NCBI GenBank assembly: GCA_017991315.1
Contig: JAGOQS010000001.1
Coordinates: forward strand, 434,001 to 498,000
Source: Ferrovibrio sp.
Lineage (GTDB): Bacteria > Pseudomonadota > Alphaproteobacteria > Ferrovibrionales > Ferrovibrionaceae
Direction of reading: 5' to 3'
DNA: 64,000 bases
A program made the translations under genes and the position numbers. The notes below the pieces were generated by a model. The model saw only the letters and a program-made list of their open reading frames with translations, searched no databases and was not told the DNA's origin. Below, in pieces: positions 27,594-34,094 of this stretch (the first letter of the stretch is position 1; each line of letters opens with the position of its first letter).

Positions 27594-29219
27594 CTATGCG
27601 CGCGCATCGCGGATAATGCTCTCCGCCGCCTTCTCCGCGATCATCAGGGTCGGCGAGGCCGTATTGCCCGAGGTGATCAGCGGCATTGCCGAGGCATCCA
27701 CCACGCGCAAGCCATCAATGCCGCGCACCCGCAATTCGCCATCCAGCACCGCCATGCGGTCGTGATCCGGGCCCATCTTCGCAGTAGACACCGGATGAAA
27801 GATGGTGGCGCCGAGATCGCCCGCCGCCTTCACCATGTCGGCTTCGCTGGCGACACCGGGACCGGGCAGGTATTCCTCCGGCTCATAGGGCGCCAGCGCC
27901 TTGGCTTTCGCCAGCCGCCGCGTCAGCTTGATGCTGTCGACGGCCACGCGCTGATCCTCTGGTGTGGAGAGATAATTCGGCTGGATCGCCGGGGCGGCGA
28001 AAGCATCGCGGCTCTTGATCCGCACATGGCCGCGCGAAGTAGGGCGCAGATTGCAGATGCTGGCGGTGAAGGCCGGAAACTTGTGCAGCGGATCGCCGAA
28101 CTTATCCAGCGACAACGGCTGGATGTGATACTCGACATTCGCCGTGGCATGCTCCGGGCTCGAGCGCGTGAACATGCCGAATTGCGACGGCGCCATGGTC
28201 AGCGCGCCGCGCCGGAACAAAGCATACTCCAGCGCGATCTTGGCCTTGGCGAACAGCGACTGATCGAGTTCGTTGATCGTCGTGACGTTCTTCACCTTGT
28301 AGATCAGCCGCACCTGCAGATGGTCCTGCAGATTCTCGCCCACGCCGGGTGAGTCATGCAGCACCGGGATGCCATGCTGCTGCAACAGCGCCCCCGGCCC
28401 GATGCCCGATAGCTGGAGCAGTTGCGGCGAGGCGATGGCGCCGGCGGTGAGCAGCACTTCACGCGTCGCGCGCACGCGGTAGCGGCGGCCATTCTGCGTG
28501 TAGATCAGCCCGGTGGCGCGGCGGCCATCGAGTTCGATCCGCTCGGCATGGGCCTGCAAACGCACGGTGAGATTCTGCCGGTGCATCACGGGTTTTAGAA
28601 AGCCCGTCGCCGCCGACCAGCGCCGGCCCTTATGCTGGTTGACCTGAAAATAGCCCGCGCCTTCATTGTCGCCGCCATTGAAATCCGCCACCGGCGGAAT
28701 GCCGATTTCCGCACCAGCGCGGCCCACCGCATCCAGGATATCCCAGCGCACGCGCGGCTGTTCCACGCGCCATTCGCCGCCGCCCCTGTGCAGCGGTGCC
28801 TCACCGGCGAAATGATTCTCATGCTTGAGGAAGTAGGGCAGCACATCATCCCAGCCCCAGCCGGTGAGGCCAAGCTGGCGCCAGGCATCGTAATCGGCGG
28901 CCTGGCCGCGCATGTAGACCATGGCGTTGATCGCGGTGCAGCCGCCCAGCACCTTGCCGCGCGCATAGCCGATGGAGCGGCCATTCAGCCCCGGCACTGC
29001 CTCGGTCTTGAAGCACCAGTCGGAACGCGGATTGCCGATGGCAAACAGATAGCCGATGGGGATGTGAAACCAGATCCAGTTGTCGTCGCCGCCGGCTTCC
29101 AGCACCAGCACGCGGCGCGATGGATCGGCGGAAAGCCGGTTGGCCAGCAGCGACCCCGCCGTGCCGCCGCCGACGATCACGTAATCGAATGTGCCGCCGT
29201 CCTCGAAATCTTCAGCCAT
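27594..29219 (-). CDS. GMC family oxidoreductase (choline dehydrogenase-like)
   Basis: The 541-residue flavoenzyme has the FAD-binding DYVIVGGGTAGSLLANRLS at its N-terminus, the GMC signature 1 region (GYARGKVLGGCTAINAMVYMRG) and signature 2 (GAIASPQLLQLSGIGP). The C-terminal GNTASPTLMIAEKAAESI completes the FAD domain. The catalytic His is expected in the FHPVSTAKMG segment. It oxidises an alcohol group; choline, glucose or alkanol substrates occur in the family and cannot be separated here. The start is the ATG before AEDFEDGG, where the dinucleotide fold begins; the upstream open frame is repeat sequence. Confidence 0.92.
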   Translation of the reverse strand: MAEDFEDGGTFDYVIVGGGTAGSLLANRLSADPSRRVLVLEAGGDDNWIWFHIPIGYLFAIGNPRSDWCFKTEAVPGLNGRSIGYARGKVLGGCTAINAMVYMRGQAADYDAWRQLGLTGWGWDDVLPYFLKHENHFAGEAPLHRGGGEWRVEQPRVRWDILDAVGRAGAEIGIPPVADFNGGDNEGAGYFQVNQHKGRRWSAATGFLKPVMHRQNLTVRLQAHAERIELDGRRATGLIYTQNGRRYRVRATREVLLTAGAIASPQLLQLSGIGPGALLQQHGIPVLHDSPGVGENLQDHLQVRLIYKVKNVTTINELDQSLFAKAKIALEYALFRRGALTMAPSQFGMFTRSSPEHATANVEYHIQPLSLDKFGDPLHKFPAFTASICNLRPTSRGHVRIKSRDAFAAPAIQPNYLSTPEDQRVAVDSIKLTRRLAKAKALAPYEPEEYLPGPGVASEADMVKAAGDLGATIFHPVSTAKMGPDHDRMAVLDGELRVRGIDGLRVVDASAMPLITSGNTASPTLMIAEKAAESIIRDARA

Positions 29220-29569
29220 GCGTTTCTCCCTTGGCCGCCAGTTTAGGGAAGCCGGGGTGAGGGCGGGAAGGCGCGGCGGAGGGGTAAAAACGGTTTTACA
29301 AAAATGGGATTTACAAAAATGGGATACTGGCCCGTTTACAAAATGGGATGCCCGCCTGCGCGGGCATGACAAGGAAAACAAATAAGGTCGTCATGCCGGC
29401 GAAAGCCGGCATCCCATTTCCTGTTCCGTGTGCTTCGCCCCACGCCGAAACCGCTCCATACCGCTTCCCAAAGCTTCCCGGACATTCCGGCGATTTTGTC
29501 ACAGGGCGGTTTTTCCCTGTTTACCGACAAAACACCATAAAGAACATTTTGCGAACAGTCAACCTGCTC
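29220..29569. other. intergenic region with iterated 15-mers and two palindromes
   Basis: This non-coding 350-base stretch lies upstream of the GMC gene. TTACAAAAATGGGAT occurs twice in perfect tandem (29296-29325), and a one-base-shorter copy follows at 29336-29349. Two palindromes come next, GGGATGCCCGC...GCGGGCATGAC (29345-29370) and GTCATGCCGG-CGAAAG-CCGGCATCCC (29390-29415). The remaining ~150 bases towards the SDR gene are AT-richer and show no coding potential. Confidence 0.75.
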
Positions 29570-30310
29570 CTACAACGCCCCCAATAGCGTCATGCCGCCA
29601 TCCACCAGGATGGATTGCCCCGTCACATAGCCGGCCAGCGGCGAGGCCAGGAACAGCACGGCGCCGGCAATGTCGTCGGGCGTGCCGATGCGGCCCAAGG
29701 GCAGGCGGGCGGCCACGGCGGCTTCGTTGCCGGCCTGGTTGGCGGTCAGCTTGGTCGGCACGAAGCCGGGGCCGACGCCGTTCACCCGGATGCCCTGCTT
29801 GCCCCATTTGATCGCCAGCACCTTGTTCAGATGCTTCAGCCCGATCTTGCTGGCGGAATAGGCCGGGTTGTTGCGCGCCGCCTGCTCGGCCACCACGGAA
29901 TCGAGATTGACGATGGCGCCACAGCGCTTGCCCAAAGCCGGCTGCAAGGTGGCGCACACATCCATGATGCCGGTGAGGTTGATATCCAGCACGCGGGCAA
30001 AGCCGGCGCGCTCGAATTCCTGGCCCCGATACAGCACCGTGCCGACGCAATTCACCAGTACATCCAGTGCGGGAAACTGCGGTGCCAGGGCCGCCACCGA
30101 AGCCGGGTCGGAGACATCCAGGCGCTGGAAGCCAAGGCCGGAGAAATCCTGGGCATAGCTTGCCGCCTCGCGCGTGCCGGTGACGGTGACGTTGGCGCCG
30201 AGCGACGCGAAGGCCCGCGCCACGCCATAGCCGATGCCATCCGAGCCGCCAGTAACCAGCACGCTCTTGCCGGTGAAATCCAACGCGCCCGCGAAGCCTG
30301 CTGCGGCCAT
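29570..30310 (-). CDS. short-chain dehydrogenase/reductase
   Basis: The 246-residue classical SDR has the NAD(P)-binding GKSVLVTGGSDGIGYGVARAF, the NLDSVVAEQAARNNPAYSASKIG segment with YxxxK catalysis and the C-terminal GRIGTPDDIAGAVLFLASPLAGYVTGQSILVDGG. It is a small cytosolic oxidoreductase acting on an alcohol or ketone; glucose/ribitol dehydrogenase-like or 3-oxoacyl-ACP-reductase-like roles are possible. The upstream open frame is antisense to the PAS gene and was excluded. The PAS protein gene diverges from it. Confidence 0.9.
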   Translation of the reverse strand: MAAAGFAGALDFTGKSVLVTGGSDGIGYGVARAFASLGANVTVTGTREAASYAQDFSGLGFQRLDVSDPASVAALAPQFPALDVLVNCVGTVLYRGQEFERAGFARVLDINLTGIMDVCATLQPALGKRCGAIVNLDSVVAEQAARNNPAYSASKIGLKHLNKVLAIKWGKQGIRVNGVGPGFVPTKLTANQAGNEAAVAARLPLGRIGTPDDIAGAVLFLASPLAGYVTGQSILVDGGMTLLGAL

Positions 30311-30469
30311 TTTTCCCTCCCGTTTATCGCCCGATCCTTGCCCGCCATGATGGGCGATCCGGCCGCGCCCTGGAAGCCGCCAATAGACCCGGCGGAGTGG
30401 CATTCGCGCCGCCCGGTGCCGTATACTGGGGCGGAGTATCAGGCCATGCGCCAGGGTGGGACCGACGCG

Positions 30470-30955
30470 ATGACCACACGTAAGAGCCGCCTCCACGCCG
30501 AATTGAATCCGGCGCTGGATGACGCGCCGCGCCTCCGTGCGCTGCGCGACTATTGGCGTGCGCGCTGCCCGGCCGATGGCGGCATCCCCCGGCGCCAGGA
30601 TATCGACCCGACGCAACTGAAAGAGCATCTCGGCAGCTTGTTCATCGCCGAGCCGATAGAAGGCGGCGCCGATTTCCGCTACCGCCTGATCGGCGCCGAT
30701 CTCACCGCCATACACGGCCATGAATTCACCGGCTCGAAAGTGAGCGAACTATTCTGGGGGTTCTCTGCCGAGGACGCCGCCACGGTGATCAACGCCTACC
30801 AGATCGTGGTGCGCAAACACGTGATCCTGCGCGCCGGCGGCGCCGTGCTCTGGGCCGGCAAGGACTACCTGCCCTTCGACTCCCTCCACCTGCCGATCCT
30901 GTCACCGGACGGGCAGAGCACATGGCTGCTCGGGGAGTTGATGTTTTTGGGGTAG
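30470..30955 (+). CDS. PAS-like domain protein (PAS_5 type)
   Basis: The 161-residue protein has the core of the alphaproteobacterial PAS_5 family: LRDYWRARCPADGGIPRRQDIDPTQLKEHLGSLFIAEPIEG, DFRYRLIGADLTAIHGHEFTGSKVSEL and a C-terminal strand LPILSPDGQSTWLLGEL. Such single-domain sensors occur in many copies in this group and their ligands are unknown; a second member is at 51254. The start is uncertain. The frame is open to ATG codons at 30347/30350, but the chosen ATG has GGTGGG nine bases upstream. AT-rich island sequence begins right after the stop. Confidence 0.78.
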   Translation: MTTRKSRLHAELNPALDDAPRLRALRDYWRARCPADGGIPRRQDIDPTQLKEHLGSLFIAEPIEGGADFRYRLIGADLTAIHGHEFTGSKVSELFWGFSAEDAATVINAYQIVVRKHVILRAGGAVLWAGKDYLPFDSLHLPILSPDGQSTWLLGELMFLG

Positions 30956-31002
30956 GGGGTGTTGATGCCATGGCCGGCAAATAAAACGGTTCGCTAATTG
31001 AA

Positions 31003-31036
31003 CTCAACTTTGCTCTGGTCAGTCTAAAAATCGAAG
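31003..31036. repeat. left copy of imperfect flanking direct repeat
   Basis: This 34-base segment matches 33429-33462 at about 25 of 34 positions, including an unbroken TCAGTCTA and the TCGAA that follows. The two copies bracket the TIR gene and its partner. They may be attachment-site remnants or homologous 3' ends of two related minus-strand reading frames, both of which stop at FDF inside the repeat. Confidence 0.5.
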
Positions 31037-31244
31037 AAATCATTTCTTTCACTAATCTTTTTTTGAATAGAGCCGCACGCATTAATTTGAATTTCTTGAG
31101 CGCTCTGTGTGATGGTTTGTGTCAATTATAAATCGTTAAATAATTATTGATTACAGTGGTGTTTATAAATCTTTATAGATCTAGGATGTTTTGTTTTGAA
31201 AAACTGCCCTTTAATTTAATATTTTTAATAAAAGATCACACACA

Positions 31245-31250
31245 TATAAT
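31245..31250 (+). promoter_or_regulatory. candidate -10 box for the TIR operon
   Basis: TATAAT stands 32 bases before the TIR gene's ATG in otherwise AT-rich sequence. No convincing -35 hexamer is present at 16-18 bases spacing, though a TTGAAA occurs further upstream. AT-richness makes chance matches likely. Confidence 0.35.
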
Positions 31251-31282
31251 TGCGAATAATTCACCGATTCGCGAGAAGGTAT

Positions 31283-32434
31283 ATGAAAAAAATAAAGAAG
31301 TTAGCCGAGAAGCGTAGCTATCTGAAGCAGGCAGATGTTCCCTCTGCATCATTAGAAGAGGCGTTACGAATTCCTCGGGCAATTTTTGAAAATTATGCCG
31401 GAAGGCCTACTTCACCACTGTTCGTCGCAAAAGCGGTTGGCGTTGATCCCAAGGGGTCTCAAATACGGGTTCTATCAGGGGCCTCGATAGCTTTTGGGCT
31501 GATTGAAGGTGGGGCTCAAGCGTCAAGTATTTCCATTACGGACTTGGCTAGACGTATTTTGAGGCCAACAAGTGAAAATTCGGAAACACCAGCAATGCAA
31601 GAGGCAGTATTGCGGCCCAGAATTTTTGGAGAGTTTCTCAGAGCATATGATGGAAACGCTTTTCCTCGCGAAGATATAGCCCTCAACGTTTTAGAAGAAA
31701 TGGGAGTGCCGAGAGACAAAGTCGCCGAAGTATTGGAACGAATAGAGTCTAGTGCACGCCAGGTCGGTTTCTTGGAAGAAATTCGAGGTAAAAAGTACGT
31801 CACTCTCCAAGGGGCAAATGGTGCAAAACATGTCGCTGATGAAGAAAGAGGCCTTGGGACAAACATCGCGTCTGCGAACGAAGACAGCGCAGTTGAAAGA
31901 GTACCCACATCTTTCCAGCAGTCAAATACACAAGACCTAGAAAGCGCACAATATCAGGCTTTTGATGAAGAGCGCCGGAAAAGGGTCTTTATTACACACG
32001 GGAAGAATCGTGACTTAGTCGACCCGATGCGGAAATTACTTGAATTTGGTGAGTTGATACCAGTTGTTTCAGTCGAGAGGCAGTCCGTGTCAAAACCAGT
32101 TCCAGAAAAAGTTATGGATGATATGCGAAGCTGTGGGGCAGCTATTATCCACGTTGATGCGGAGCAGCTTCTTATCAATGCTGAGGGAAATCCTCAGCCG
32201 ACGATCAATCCAAATGTGCTTATAGAAATTGGTGCCGCAATGGCATTTTACGGCAGAAGGTTCATATTGCTTGTAAAAGAAGGAATTACGCTCCCCAGCA
32301 ATTTACAGGGACTATACGAAGTTCGATATAAAGGGGATGTGCTCGATGCTGGATCGACAATCAAGCTGCTTGAAGCAATAAAAGATATTAAAAACTATGC
32401 CCTTCCCATTCTTTCGACCAAGCCACATAGCTGA
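31283..32434 (+). CDS. TIR-like domain effector with DUF5343-like N-terminus, candidate defence protein
   Basis: The product has 383 residues from the ATG after a GAGAAGG ribosome-binding site; the frame opens slightly earlier at a TTG. Residues ~15-190 form a helical/winged domain (SLEEALRIPRAIFENYAG, FVAKAVGV, LARRILRP, FGEFLRAYDG, VPRDKVAEVLERIESSARQVGFL) that reads like DUF5343. After a low-complexity linker, residues ~235-375 match the PF10137 TIR-like domain of CBASS Cap12 and Pycsar effectors. It has VFITHGKNRDLVD, a Lys-Pro-Val-Pro-Glu-Lys switch and VLIEIGAAMAFYG, with Glu315 the expected NAD-cleaving residue, then FILLVKEGITLPSNLQGL. Such domains usually act as NADases triggered by infection. 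AT-rich composition differs from all flanking genes, indicating transfer. Confidence 0.85.
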   Translation: MKKIKKLAEKRSYLKQADVPSASLEEALRIPRAIFENYAGRPTSPLFVAKAVGVDPKGSQIRVLSGASIAFGLIEGGAQASSISITDLARRILRPTSENSETPAMQEAVLRPRIFGEFLRAYDGNAFPREDIALNVLEEMGVPRDKVAEVLERIESSARQVGFLEEIRGKKYVTLQGANGAKHVADEERGLGTNIASANEDSAVERVPTSFQQSNTQDLESAQYQAFDEERRKRVFITHGKNRDLVDPMRKLLEFGELIPVVSVERQSVSKPVPEKVMDDMRSCGAAIIHVDAEQLLINAEGNPQPTINPNVLIEIGAAMAFYGRRFILLVKEGITLPSNLQGLYEVRYKGDVLDAGSTIKLLEAIKDIKNYALPILSTKPHS

Positions 32435-32445
32435 TTGGAGGGGGG

Positions 32446-33378
32446 ATGCGGATTCAGAGAAAAAGAATAATTTCAACCCAGCCTTATCTCGCGGATATAG
32501 GTGCTGGAGAGCAGTTTTATGTGGTGTATAGGTGGGATGGGATCCTGACAAATAAAATTCGCAATATTGGGTTCCGCGATCAACCGCTTTTGGGGCAAAC
32601 CGTATTGCCTGCCCATCTCGGGCCAGTGTCTCGCTTCAACGCGTTGGGACGGTGGAATATTCGCCGGGATCTCCCAAAAGAGAGCAGGTATATAACAACG
32701 GTGATGTGGACGCGACGGCAATGGACTGGTGGCGGGAGCTACGAAGAGGTTACGGATCTTCGGCCTATTTACAAAGATTGTTTCCCTCGAGAACTGGTGC
32801 CTCCTCCCTCTATAGAGCTTACTTACATTATTAGCGATGGAGAAAAGTATTTCTCATCACCAGCTATGACGAATGAGGATCACAATAAGGAAATTCAAAA
32901 GCATTGTATCAATTTATTTCTTGAAATCTTTGGTGAGTGCGAGATTGTTAAAGTTGATGAGGGACGATTTGTTCGCCCCGAAATCTCCAGAATAAATTGG
33001 AGAATGCTTCCTCCGGGAGAATACCCGTGGAGTAAATTGGAGCCATTAATTAAGCATGCGGTTCGGCGCTTGAGTGATCGCAGCAAGTATGTGATATCGG
33101 ATCGGCAGGAAACCATCATGCAATTTTGCCCCGATAAGATTTTTATTGGTGAGGGCGGATTTAGTGATTATTTAGCTTATATTTTTACTCCTAAGAACCT
33201 GGTTATTTTGGAAAGTATTCGCCTCGATAACGCGTTGTATGTTTTCGGTAGTGACTGGATGGCAATTTCGCAGCTTAGTAAAGCCGAGGTCCTTAATGAA
33301 GGGGTACATAAAGACAGAATTGTTCATGGGAAAGGTTGGAAGACAAGACTAGCAAAAATACTGGACCCGAAGAATTAA
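32446..33378 (+). CDS. unknown protein co-transcribed with the TIR effector
   Basis: I do not recognise this 310-residue protein. It starts 11 bases after the TIR gene behind GGAGGGG, an almost perfect ribosome-binding site, so expression is surely coupled. The N-terminal ~150 residues are rich in aromatic and beta-type segments (EQFYVVYRWDGILTNKIRN, RFNALGRWNIRRDL, TVMWTRRQWTGGGSYEEV). The C-terminal ~70 residues look like a compact domain (SDYLAYIFTP, NALYVFGSDWMAISQLSKAEVL, DRIVHGKGWKTRLAKIL). There is no signal peptide, membrane helix, walker motif or cyclase motif. It could be a sensor, inhibitor or infection-recognition partner of the TIR protein; that is inference from context. Confidence 0.8.
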   Translation: MRIQRKRIISTQPYLADIGAGEQFYVVYRWDGILTNKIRNIGFRDQPLLGQTVLPAHLGPVSRFNALGRWNIRRDLPKESRYITTVMWTRRQWTGGGSYEEVTDLRPIYKDCFPRELVPPPSIELTYIISDGEKYFSSPAMTNEDHNKEIQKHCINLFLEIFGECEIVKVDEGRFVRPEISRINWRMLPPGEYPWSKLEPLIKHAVRRLSDRSKYVISDRQETIMQFCPDKIFIGEGGFSDYLAYIFTPKNLVILESIRLDNALYVFGSDWMAISQLSKAEVLNEGVHKDRIVHGKGWKTRLAKILDPKN

Positions 33379-33428
33379 GCGCAATTGAAAGGAAATTGAG
33401 CAGATTTGGTTCGGGCCGTCACCGGCAA

Positions 33429-33462
33429 CTGAGTTTTGCTATTCTCAGTCTAGAAGTCGAAA
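33429..33462. repeat. right copy of imperfect flanking direct repeat
   Basis: Partner of 31003-31036. Its first 20 bases also form a stem-loop (CTGAG...CTCAG). The minus-strand small ORF ends inside it with FDF-stop, as the remnant frame does in the left copy. Confidence 0.5.
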
Positions 33463-33578
33463 GACAACTGGCGCGGTTTTGATCTGTAGTGAGAGCAAAC
33501 GTGCTCTCGTTTAAAATTACGAAGACGATCATACGCGCGTACATAGACGTCCTTCGGCCTCGGCTTGGATTTCTCCAT
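33450..33578 (-). CDS. possible small basic protein of 42 residues
   Basis: An ATG preceded by GAGGGTGG opens a 42-codon frame (MEKSKPRPKDVYVRAYDRL, then NFKREHVCSHYRSK, ending SFDF). It is rich in Lys and Arg and has one Cys. No homologue is recognised. A 12-bp inverted repeat (CTTTTGTTATCG arms, about 66 bases apart) directly precedes the ribosome-binding site, and another pair encloses the whole unit. It could alternatively be part of a structured non-coding RNA, because GAGAGC-AAACGT-GCTCTC within the frame is also palindromic. Confidence 0.35.
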   Translation of the reverse strand: MEKSKPRPKDVYVRAYDRLRNFKREHVCSHYRSKPRQLSFDF

Positions 33579-33587
33579 AACCACCCT

Positions 33588-33677
33588 CTTTTGTTATCGA
33601 AGCGGGACGGGCCCGCCGCCCTTGGCCAAAAGTATGGCCCCTCGAGCTGGGTTCCGATAAATCGGCGATAACAAAAG
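33588..33677. repeat. 12-bp inverted repeat pair upstream of the small ORF
   Basis: CTTTTGTTATCG at 33588-33599 is perfectly complementary to CGATAACAAAAG at 33666-33677. The enclosed ~66 bases are GC-rich. The outer arm runs straight into GCCGGTGACGGC, whose reverse complement stands at 33415-33426, giving a nested double inverted repeat. Confidence 0.7.
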
Positions 33678-33912
33678 CCGGTGACGGCTTAGTAGGAGTC
33701 TTTGCTGATTCTACGGTGTAATTCAACTTGCAAATTCGCGACTCTCGAAGAAATTCTGCAGTATAAAGTTGCCCTTAACCGCTCGCGACTTTTCGTGTTT
33801 TTGGCGAGCGCGGAGATGCTAAAAATATAAGGGACTACGAAAATCCCATACTTACTGGTTCTCTCTGACTAGGTATTTGCACTGCAGCCTTTAAGTCAAA
33901 GACTCCAAAAGG

Positions 33913-33942
33913 AAAGGGCTCGGGATTGCTCCCGAGCCCTTT
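33913..33942 (-). terminator. intrinsic terminator downstream of pntB (possibly bidirectional)
   Basis: A perfect 13-bp stem (AAAGGGCTCGGGA / TCCCGAGCCCTTT) closes on a TTGC loop. Reading the minus strand, it is followed by CCTTTTGG, so it could end the pnt operon transcript, about 150 bases past the pntB stop. It could also stop transcripts leaving the island on the plus strand. Confidence 0.7.
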
Positions 33943-34048
33943 GGCATTCTCTAACAAGGGATTCGCTGTTCGCGATCAAGTCCGCACTGCGGACTTGCTA
34001 GCTCCAGCTTGCTCCCGAGTGTCCACTGGACACTCGTCCGCTGCGCTG

Positions 34049-34094
34049 CCCTTCGGGCCTCTGCGCCCACAGCCGCTAAGCGGCTGCGCGCTTA
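34049..34094. repeat. third copy of the variable-core palindromic repeat
   Basis: Read on the minus strand it shows TAAGCGCGC, the core hairpin AGCCGC-TTA-GCGGCT, then GTGGGCGCAGAGGCCCGAAG. The flanks match the inner elements at 16720-16774 and 50200-50255, but the hairpin arms are different in each. The pntB stop codon lies within its first bases. Confidence 0.7.

Larger units (their letters stand above)
30956..31282. other. AT-rich left border of the accessory island
   Basis: Base composition changes abruptly to AT-rich just after the PAS gene. The stretch holds the left copy (31003-31036) of an imperfect 34-bp direct repeat whose partner is at 33429-33462. In the minus strand there is a coding-like remnant ending FFDF-stop at 31024, extending back 33 codons to an in-frame TAA. 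A TATAAT -10-like box lies at 31245-31250. No intact gene is visible. Confidence 0.65.
33379..34091. other. non-coding right shoulder of the accessory island
   Basis: This 713-base stretch contains the right copy of the flanking repeat, a 42-residue minus-strand ORF and two nested inverted repeats (12 bp each, 33415/33677 and 33588/33666). A strong terminator lies at 33913-33942, followed by a run of short perfect palindromes leading to the pntB stop. Base composition turns from AT-rich to GC-rich along it. Confidence 0.7.

Noticed and set aside
29296-29415. Possible CRISPR-like repeat array
   Set aside because: The units are adjacent or unevenly spaced with no unique spacers of constant length and no cas genes.
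30789-31082. 97-codon minus-strand open frame at the island's left border
   Set aside because: It runs antisense through the end of the PAS gene into AT-rich DNA; only the different-phase FFDF-ending remnant shows similarity to the right border.
33529-33726. 65-codon minus-strand open frame in the island's right shoulder
   Set aside because: It overlaps the 42-codon frame in another phase, runs through the inverted-repeat arms and has no ribosome-binding site; the shorter frame or an RNA is more plausible.
30956-33912. Prophage or integrative element
   Set aside because: No integrase, transposase, capsid or replication gene is present; only two cargo genes and border repeats are visible.
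33913-33942. Possible tRNA or attachment hairpin at the island edge
   Set aside because: It is a simple perfect stem-loop with no cloverleaf arms; the terminator interpretation fits better.
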